Part shown: positions 1-7,260 of the stretch, one piece after another
How positions within the stretch are numbered: position 1 is the first letter of the stretch
How the letters are laid out: every line of letters starts with the position of its first letter
DNA from: Monoraphidium neglectum
Lineage: Eukaryota; Chlorophyta; Chlorophyceae; Sphaeropleales; Selenastraceae
DNA length: 17,968 nt
NCBI RefSeq assembly: GCF_000611645.1
Contig: NW_014012648.1
Location: 1-17,968, forward strand
Reading direction: 5' to 3'
Translations under genes and position numbers: made by a program
Notes under the pieces: generated by a model
Databases searched by the model: none
What the model was told of the DNA's origin: nothing
What the model saw: only the letters and a program-made list of their open reading frames with translations

Positions 1-200
1 GGGTGGGGGTGGTCGTTGTTGTGGTTGTGGCCTTGGGTGTGTTTGTTGGCGGGTAGGTGGGTGGGTGGTAAGACGGGAGGCGGAGGAGAAAGGTAGGGGT
101 GACGAAAGAGGGGGTGGGTGCGTGGCAGTATCAGCTCAGGGAAGGAGGGACACAGGCCACTGTCCCTACCGCCCCCACCGCCCTTACCCCTCCCCTCCAG
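1..200 (+). other. 3' part of an intron of the MOSC/mARC gene
   Basis: This stretch precedes the first recognisable exon of the + strand MOSC gene. It begins very G/T-rich, with repeated GGT and GGGT runs around 1-70, and changes after about 160 to a pyrimidine-rich tract ending in CTCCAG at 195-200, a good splice acceptor. No reading frame here resembles the protein that follows. The G-rich start may form G-quadruplex structure in the transcript; that is inference. Confidence 0.7.
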
Positions 201-858
201 GCCCAACGTGATCGTGACCGGCGCGGGCCCCGCCTGGGCTGACGACACCTTTGGCCTCGTCAGGCTGGGGGCCGCCGGCCAGGGCGGCGAGGATGGCGTG
301 GAGGGTGGTGGTGGTGTTGGTGGTGGTGGCGGCGTGGACGTTGCTCTCGTGAAGCCGTGCTCCCGCTGCACCGTGCCGTTGGTTGAGCAGGAGAGCGGCG
401 TCGTCACGGGCAAGGAGCCCATCAAGACCATGCAGGGCTTCAGGTGCGGGAGGCTTGGGGGAGAGAGGCAGACCGTGCGATTGCCTCTGATGAAGTCTTT
501 GTGCAAGCATCGAGCGGCAAAGAGCTTGACAGAGACGTGTGCACACTGCGTGCCATTCGTTCCGACTTGAAAGGAGCTGGTTTGCTAGAAAGTGGCACGG
601 ACCCTTGACCCACCCCTTATTTGCGCGGTTTGCCCCAGTGTCTGGCATGCCTGATCACACACACACTGTCCCCAACACTCACACCCACCATGCCTGCATT
701 CCCCCCCCTTCCCCAGGTCTGGCCGTGCCCTGGGGTGGGACAAGAAGTACGGCGGACTGGGGGCCACGTTTTTTGGCCACAACGGCCAGCCGCTGGGGAG
801 CTCCCTGGTCAGAGTGGGCGACCCCATGACCGTCCTCAAGGGCGCCAGCTGGGCCTGA
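201..858 (+). CDS. MOSC-domain protein, mARC-type molybdenum enzyme (C-terminal part, 5' partial)
   Basis: Two exons, 201-443 and 717-858 (TGA at 856-858), join through a GT-AG intron 444-716. The split codon AG|G gives Arg. About 128 C-terminal residues are present. The first exon reads RPNVIVTG, then a D-D-T-F-G-L segment, then PCSRC, then SGVVTGKEPIKTMQGFR. This is the C-terminal MOSC pattern of mitochondrial amidoxime-reducing component (crARC in Chlamydomonas), bacterial YcbX and their plant homologues. A Cys of the CSRC motif binds molybdenum in that family. The second exon reads GLGATFFGHNGQ and ends VRVGDPMTVL plus a short tail, matching the usual FFGQN...VGD ending. Family members receive electrons from cytochrome b5 and reduce N-hydroxylated compounds. 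A Gly/Val-rich insertion lies before PCSRC. The CSRC form fits mARC/YcbX better than the Moco sulfurases ABA3/MOCOS. The N-terminal beta-barrel part lies outside the window. The gene converges with the kinase. Confidence 0.88.
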
Positions 859-2043
859 AGCTGCCCAGGCGCGGCGTGACCTCAGCCGGACACCGCCGCG
901 GAACCCTGCCCACTTGCGGCACAGGGCCTCCCAGCTCCCTGGCCAGGCGCACCTGGTCTTGTGGGGACGCCCCTGCGTCCCGTGTATTAGCTCATGCCCC
1001 TGCTGCACACGTACAAAGCTGCTGGCCACATCGCGATCGCCTCCAGACCAAGGCCTGCAAGGCCGGGTCGGCGCCGCCCACAGGGCCCACCGAATGATTG
1101 TCAGGCATTGCCGTAGCTGCATAATGGGAGGATAGCACGGCACGCTGAACAGGTCTGCCTTGACCTTTTTGTTGACATTCTGCTGTCACAGCCAGAATAC
1201 TGGTATGTTGTGTACAATCTGCCCGGTGATGTTCATTTTTATCCTGCTGCTCTGCGCGCGTTTGCAACACACCGGACTGGCACAGTCCCAACTTAACAGG
1301 AGACGCACCCGGAATACCGCAAAGGTGCAGCTCACTCCGCTCGCTCGCGCAGCGCGCACTTTGCTCTCGCCGGCTGCCTTCACCAGACAGTCGGCTGAGA
1401 GACTGCATGCCACAGACAATGCCATAGCACGGGTCGCGCGCATGTATGTGTGTGTGAGTGTGTGTTTGTGTGTGTGAACGCATGCAGGAAGGTGCGTGGA
1501 ACAGCCATGACCCGCCCCTTCAAAGGGTGCGGTCCACCACAAATGTGCCCACAGCATGCATCAGCATGGGGACAACGGGCAAGGGACGGCCGGCGGCCCC
1601 GCCACACTACAGCTCAGCACCCTGTGACTGTGTTTTGAATTCACAACCTGCAAAAGCACTTGCGGCAAACAATGGTCGCTGCACTGCCTCCAATTATGGA
1701 GGGTATGTGCGCAGATGCCAGCGATAGGGCTTGTGCCATGTCATGCAGCGCTGTTGAGGCCAGTCAAGAGGCAGTGGGCCCACAGACCCCAAAATTCAGG
1801 CAGAGGGCGCCGTGTTGCCGGGCCCCAGGTTCATCACGTCTGTCTAGCAGCCACATCCCACCACCAACCCCCCCTCCCGTGCTGAGCCTACTGACTGGCA
1901 GTCCTTCAAAGGCGCCGCAGCATGGCAGCCGTCATCCCCTGCCCTTTGGCCGACCTGGGCAGCAGCTTCCTGCCGGCCACGCGAGCACATGCGTCTGATA
2001 CCTCCGACAAAACCCCCCCCTGCCGGGGGCCTCCCTCAAGGCT
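859..2043. other. Region between convergent genes (3' UTRs), no coding sequence recognised
   Basis: These 1.2 kb separate the stop codons of the + strand MOSC gene and the - strand kinase, so they should hold both 3' UTRs. Open frames here are short, overlap in all frames and show no family motif. I found no TGTAA on either strand in the expected places, so the poly(A) sites are not assigned. A GT-rich tract lies at 1443-1477. Confidence 0.6.
1443..1477. repeat. (TG)n microsatellite, interrupted
   Basis: An imperfect TG dinucleotide run with a GAG and a TTT interruption, in the noncoding region between the convergent genes. Confidence 0.85.
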
Positions 2044-3442
2044 TCACAGCACCATCGCGCCGTCCTCCCCCTCGTCACAGGCGGCGCCCCGCTGCTGCGC
2101 CCGCTGCCGTTGGCAGCCGCCCCCCCAATAGCCGTCGTCCGCAGCCGCCGCGGCCTCGCCACCCGCGGCCGGGCGCCCGATGCCGCCGCGACCAAGGGGC
2201 GAGAGGCCGGGCGGGTGCGGCTGCGCGGCGCCGCAGTCCATCGAATCGGTTCCGTCACAGACGATCTGAGGGGAAGGGAGAGGGCCCGGGGGTCGTAGCT
2301 GTGCAGATTGGCCGGGCAACAGCAGAGGCCGCATCCCTTGGCTTGCTCGTCAGCACTTGCTCCGGTGCGGCGGCTGGGCGGTGCCGTGACCCCTCCGGCC
2401 TGGACCACCATGAGGGCACGCTCAACAGAGTCAGCAGAGGGCGTGGCAGTGCAGTGGGGGCCCATGCGGCACGCCCAACAACCACCAGCAGATATGAAAC
2501 GCCACACACACCGCCCCTCCCAAGTCTAAGCCCACCTGTGCTGTCAGGATGTTGGGGCAGCTGCTGTTGTGGCCCTCCCCGGCCACCACGCCCGCCATCA
2601 GGCCCGCCTTGCTGATGCCGCCGGAAGACTGCATGCGCGCGCCACCCCAACCACCGCCGCCGCCGCCACCCGCCCCGCTGCCGCTTTGGACGCTGCTGCT
2701 GCCAGGCATGCTCAGGGAGCCAGGCGCCCCCGCACTGCCCCCTGCCGCCACCAGCCCAGCGCCGCCGCCGACCCCGCCGCTGCCCGTCAACCCAAAGCCG
2801 CCGCCGCTCCCCGCGCCGCCCCCCACCGGCTGCAGCCCCAGCCCCTGAGGCACCTCGCCCTGGGTCACCGTTCGGCCGCGCATGTGGGGCGCGGCGTTGC
2901 GCCGCATGTGGCTGCGCACCCAGGGGTGCGCCAGCAGCTCCTGCATGCCGGTGCGCTGCTCAGGGGAGCGCACGAGGGCGCGCTGTATGAACTCGGTCGC
3001 CTCTGGTGACAGCTGCGGGGGGTAGGCCACCTCCTGAGACTTGATCTTGTGGAGCGTCTCCTGGGGGGTGCGCTGCGAGGGGCCAGGGGAGAGGGGCGGA
3101 CGGATGAGAGGGCGGTGTGCATTTGAGGCAGGCATTATGAGTGTGGTCCAGGTGGGGAATTTCTTCAAATCCCTGTGTGAACATTGTCAAGGGACAAGGC
3201 CGCACACCCATGAGAAGCGTGGCTTGAGCTGCAGGCTTTGCTTCGTGCTGTCGCCACCAGTGTGGTCGGGCCGGCGGCCCCTGGCGCCCGTCGGCTCGCG
3301 GCTCTCACCGCCTCGAAGGGTGTGTGTCCCGCCAGCAGCTCGTAGGCCAGCACACCAACACTCCAGCAGTCCACCTGGGGATGAGACGGTGGGCATATGT
3401 GCGTATGTATGTGTACGCGCGCGCGCGCGCGTGTGTGCGTGC

Positions 3443-3485
<43 letters not shown>

Positions 3486-4398
3486 CGTACGTGCACGCGC
3501 GCGTACACGCGCGTGTGCACTTGCAGGCATGTTGCATGGGCGCCTGACTTTCGGCACCGCACACAAACACCTTGACGAGTGCAAGGTACTCCGGGTGCTG
3601 CGCCCCACGGCCCTCCGATGCTGCCCCCTTAAATTTCAGGGCAGTGGTTTTGCTGCCCCCCTTCCCACGCAGCCCTCTCCCCCCCCCCACCTTGTTGGTG
3701 TACCACTTGTTGGGGTTGGCCTTGTGGTCTGCAGGGTGCTGCTTGACGGGGCAGTCCAGGATCTCGGGAGACAGGTAGTCAATGGTGCCCAGCCTTCGTA
3801 CGGTGGGGGAGATAAAGGTCAGAGGTTCAGGGGCACAGGGAGGATGTAAGGGGGCGAAGATGGCAGCGGGCGTGAGGGCGGCTGCGGATAAAACAAAACA
3901 CAACCGGGTCGTCCGCAGGCCCATGCCTGCGGGTTAACTCCATGCACTGCGTGACCGCCTGAGCTCCACTGTTTGACTGCCACCAACCACTTCCGCATCG
4001 CTAATCCCGCCCAGAGCTCACTGCGGCCCCCGCCCCCGCGAGACACACCGCCGCGCCCATCACTGACAAATCCTGCACCAGGGCGCACGCACCTGGTGTT
4101 TGCGATCTCGTAGTTGCTGTGTATGCTGAGGCCAAAGTCTGCCAGCTTGATCTGCATGCTGGTGGTCAGCAGGATGTTCTCCGGCTTCACGTCGCGGTGG
4201 ATCATGCCCAGCCCGTGGATGTAGGCCAGCGCACTCATGGTGGGCTCCAGCACCATGGGCACCGCCACGTGCTCCGGCAGGCGGCCGCCGTGCTGCTGCA
4301 GGAACGTGAACACGTTGCCCTGGGGGTGACGCGGGGAAAAAGGGGGCCGCGGCGGGGTGGGGTGGATACTGTGATACGTGTGTTTTGTGTGTATATTG

Positions 4399-4433
<35 letters not shown>

Positions 4434-5923
4434 GTAGGTGTGTGTGTGTGTAGGTGTGTGTGTGTGTGTTTAGACAGCGTGGAGGATGCAGATGAGCGTT
4501 CGGCATCACCGGTGCTTCCTGTTGACCCTGGCGCTGACCCATGTGCCCTAGCTCCACCCTATGCCTCCCTGCCATGCCCTCGCGTCCCACCTCTCTCCCC
4601 CAAAGCACCACCCCCCACACACACACTCACCTCTGGCGCCCATTCAAGAACGAGATAAATGTAGTCTCGGTCCTTCCAGGCCGCGTACAGCGCGATGATG
4701 GAGGGGTGGTTGAGCTGGATGTGCAGCCAGATCTCACGCGCGATCTGGTGGCGCTCCATGTCGTTGAGCATGCCCCGGCGGTACATCTTCAGGCCCACGG
4801 TGATGCCGCTGGTACGGTGCACCTGTGGTGTGAGGGGCAGTGGAGGGCCGGCAGCGGTAGGCCAGGCCGATAGGTTCACGGTACGTGTGGCGCCATCCAG
4901 GACTTAGAGCAGCTGCACTTCAGCAGGGGCGACGTGGGGCTTTCGTGAAGCGAATACATTTGTAGCAACGCTGTGCTTTGGATGGCGGCGGAGGAGGGCT
5001 CACCGCGCGGTACACGCTGCTGATGTGGCCGCTGTACATCTTGGCACGGATCTCAAACACGTCCAGGGACCTGGTGAGGTGCCCCGGGGGGGGGGGCTGG
5101 GTTAGGGCAGACTTGAAAGGGGGCGACCATGAAGCTCCATGCAACGGCGGGGTAGCTCATTGCCCACGGGCGCCGCACAGCACAACGAGGCAGCATTGCC
5201 CCGCAGATAGCTGCAGCAGATCAAGGCTCCATCGGCGACCAGCCCTCTAGTGGTGTGCCACACTGTTTGCAGTGCCTGGTCGCAATTTGTGTGCAAACCG
5301 CTGGTAAACTCGCAGCTGCCCAGGGCCGCCCACCAGTTGTCGCGGGAGAGCGCCGCCGGGCAGTGCTCCGCGATAGCAATCACAGAGCTGCAACACCAAG
5401 TGAGAGCGGTAACGATGAGAGGGTAGGGACGCGGCACGTGAGCAGCTTGAAGGATCAGCGCAGGGCTGAACACCAGCTGTTATGATCAAGTTGTTAAGCT
5501 GCAATCAGGCGCCTCGTGTCCATGCCATGTCTTCAGCAAGCACATGTGCAACGCCAGTGTGGCCCCGCTGCGCGTGCAAGCACTGTGCAGGCTGCATGCA
5601 AGGCAGAGCCGTGGCATCTGCAGGATGCAAGCCATCGGCTGGCGCCGGTGCTCCCCACAAGGTCACGGGTGCGCGCACCTTTCCGAGTCTCCCGCAGCTG
5701 CTGCAGCAGCCGGGGCATGGCCCAGCGCAGGGTCCCCGCTGCCCGCGGCATCGACCTCCGCCTCCATCGCTTCAATGGCCTCCTGCTCGCCAGGGCGGGG
5801 CCCCTGCTGCTCCGCTGTGCACGCCGCCAATTCCCCGCCATTGGCCGCTGCGTCACCGTCGCGGACGCACGTGCTGCTGCTGCCGCACATTACCAATGAT
5901 GCATGCTGCTGCGGGACGGCCAT
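2044..5923 (-). CDS. Aurora-like serine/threonine protein kinase (ALK/CALK type)
   Basis: Exons in transcript order: 5923-5679, 5070-5004, 4822-4631, 4319-4093, 3793-3691, 3374-3309, 3072-2536, 2265-2044. All introns are GT-AG and all phases agree, giving about 552 aa. Residues 1-82 are an Ala-rich leader and 87-351 the kinase domain: Lys116 in VGLK, Glu134 in the alpha-C helix, HRDVKPEN at 209-216, DFG at 229-231, an activation loop with Thr243, GTIDYLSPE at 246-254, [20 protein letters not shown] at 279-298, and HPW at 349-351. A Gly/Ser/Ala-rich tail follows. The loop and subdomain IX-XI pattern is Aurora-like, and an insertion after SPEIL recalls the Chlamydomonas Aurora-like kinases that act in flagellar length and disassembly; that assignment is from memory. 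The glycine loop is degenerate ([11 protein letters not shown]). The ATG at 5923 sits in a GCCATGG context, but an upstream exon at 6138-6101 could supply another start. The last small exon, 2265-2044, is the least certain part. Confidence 0.85.
3393..3520. repeat. 128-nt perfect alternating purine-pyrimidine tract in a kinase intron
   Basis: Every odd position is a purine and every even position a pyrimidine from 3393 to 3520. The tract combines AT/GT steps, a (GC)n core at 3417-3430, a (GT)n run at about 3447-3480 and further GC/AC/GT steps. It lies wholly in the kinase intron 3375-3690, only about 20 nt from the acceptor of that intron on the coding strand. Confidence 0.97.
4386..4470. repeat. 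Interrupted (TG)n microsatellite in a kinase intron
   Basis: A long TG run broken by ATATT, TTT and TAGG. It lies inside the kinase intron 4320-4630. On the coding (-) strand it reads as CA repeats. Confidence 0.93.
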
Positions 5924-6100
5924 GGCACTTCCCAGCTCTGTGCAGGTACCACTGTGTTGCAGGCGTGGAGTGTGCGGGACAGCAGCCAGACTGGTCCACG
6001 TGAAGACCATCATATGGCCATCCATGTTGTGCACACACCACTCCAGCATGGCCTTGCTGTTGACCGCCCACCCCACCCCATGTCCCAGAGGTGTGCGTAC

Positions 6101-6138
6101 CTGGTGCAGGGCTTGTCGTCCTCATTATTGTCACACAT
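6101..6138 (-). other. Possible alternative first coding exon of the kinase
   Basis: On the - strand an ATG at 6138 opens MCDNNEDDKPCT and ends at a strong donor, CCAG|GTACGC (phase 2). A phase-compatible acceptor, GACCAG at 5993-5991, would join it in frame to sequence reading through to the ATG at 5923. That would lengthen the protein by about 35 residues. The signals are compatible but not proof; transcript data would decide. Confidence 0.3.
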
Positions 6139-6917
6139 GTCATGTGTAACCTGCTGACGACCGCCGCCCTTGCCACTGCATCAGCGAGGGCGAACAAGCA
6201 CCAGGGAGAGCACCAGGTCAGCGTCCGATCGGACCTTGTACGCTGCTCTGGCCAGCTGCCCAGCAGCTTGATAGAACGAAAAGCCTCGATAACTGCTTCG
6301 AGGCCCGCAGATCGCAGTGTGGATAACTATAACCACATTATTGCCTTTTGACCAGGGAACCCACAAGAGCTTCCAGGCACGCGTCTTCATCGCCTATTAT
6401 CTATAAGACGGATCCATGGCTTGCTGCTTCAAGTTGCTCTACTGCTGGCGGCATGCACCGCTGCTGCTGGCGCACTGCATCGACTGCGCGCTGCTGCTGC
6501 GTGTAGATGGGCGTTTGAGTATGAAGCCGTTCCTACTGTTTCGAGCAAAGTATGATATTTCCCTGGAGAGCTGCGAATTCCGATATCCAACGCAAGGCCA
6601 TGTGCTTAGACTTGGGCAGTCAAATCGACGGCAGGGGAAGCTGCCCTTTGTGCACGTGCGGTTGGGTGGGTGGTTGTGAGGCGGCAGCATGGGCCGGTGA
6701 CATGCAGCGTCTCCTCCCTCGTTTAAGCTACTGCGGCTGCTGTCTGCTTTCTTGAAGAGAACAAAGCATTGTAGACGCCACTCTTGAGTGGTCGGTCGGG
6801 CACATGCTTACGTCCCGAGCGTGGGGTGCACAGTCACGCGCTATGCTGCTGCCAGAAATACAGGGCCTGGGCGAAAAGGGCCTGGGACGGAGGTGTTTGT
6901 ATAATCCGCGCTGCCCA

Positions 6918-6922
6918 TTACA
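6918..6922 (-). terminator. TGTAA poly(A) signal for the PLAC8-like gene
   Basis: TGTAA on the - strand lies about 340 nt downstream of the PLAC8-like stop codon. TGTAA is the standard polyadenylation signal in volvocine green algae, so this is the likely 3' end signal if the organism follows that rule. Chance occurrence of a pentamer is possible. Confidence 0.45.
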
Positions 6923-7260
6923 TGCCCCTCTGCATTTTCGAGCCAGCCAGGCACCTGCGTTCCAGCAGCCCCCCGTACATCTGCCAAGTGCGGACGTGAC
7001 GTTTAACGCACGTCGCGAACCCCTCCATGCTCGCGACCTTCGTGCAGGTGCATTGCCTGGTTCGGGGTCAGCGGTACATGGCCCCAGGCTGCTGAGGGTA
7101 GCCCATGGGCACACCTGGGCGCAGCAACACGAGGTGGCGGAGGCGGCCATGGTGGCGGGCTCGAGGTGAGCGTGGGATGCCCGCAGCAGTGTGCTTGTGC
7201 AGGTATTCAGCATCATGCTGCCGTCATGAGACGCAACACCAAGGAGCCTGGCCCGCAGAT

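Larger units (their letters stand above)
5924..7260. other. Intergenic region: kinase 5' side and PLAC8-like gene 3' side
   Basis: No convincing gene is seen. The right part should be the 3' UTR of the PLAC8-like gene, with a TGTAA on the - strand at 6918-6922. The left part should hold the kinase promoter and possibly an extra first exon at 6138-6101. A 7-bp inverted repeat with an 8-nt loop lies at 6283-6304. The 87-codon + strand frame at 6416-6679 is Cys/Leu-rich at its start but has no family motif, so it is not called. Confidence 0.55.

Noticed and set aside
1..70. GGGT-rich start resembling telomere repeats
   Set aside because: There is no regular TTTAGGG or TTAGGG unit, and the stretch lies in an intron next to a coding exon.
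1932..2507. 191-codon open frame on the - strand at the kinase 3' end
   Set aside because: It lies in a different frame from the phase-consistent kinase terminal exon and has no motif, although a part of it could be an extra exon.
3393..3520. Frames of alternating Cys/Val or His/Thr residues
   Set aside because: These are translations of the GT/CA microsatellite in an intron, not proteins.
4386..4470. Repeated TG blocks separated by short interruptions as a possible CRISPR-like array
   Set aside because: The spacing is irregular and the unit is a dinucleotide, so it is a plain microsatellite.
6416..6679. 87-codon + strand frame starting MACCFKLLYC with TATAA-like sequence upstream
   Set aside because: The start is attractive (ATGG context), but the protein has no family pattern, and no conserved extension or good splice site was seen.
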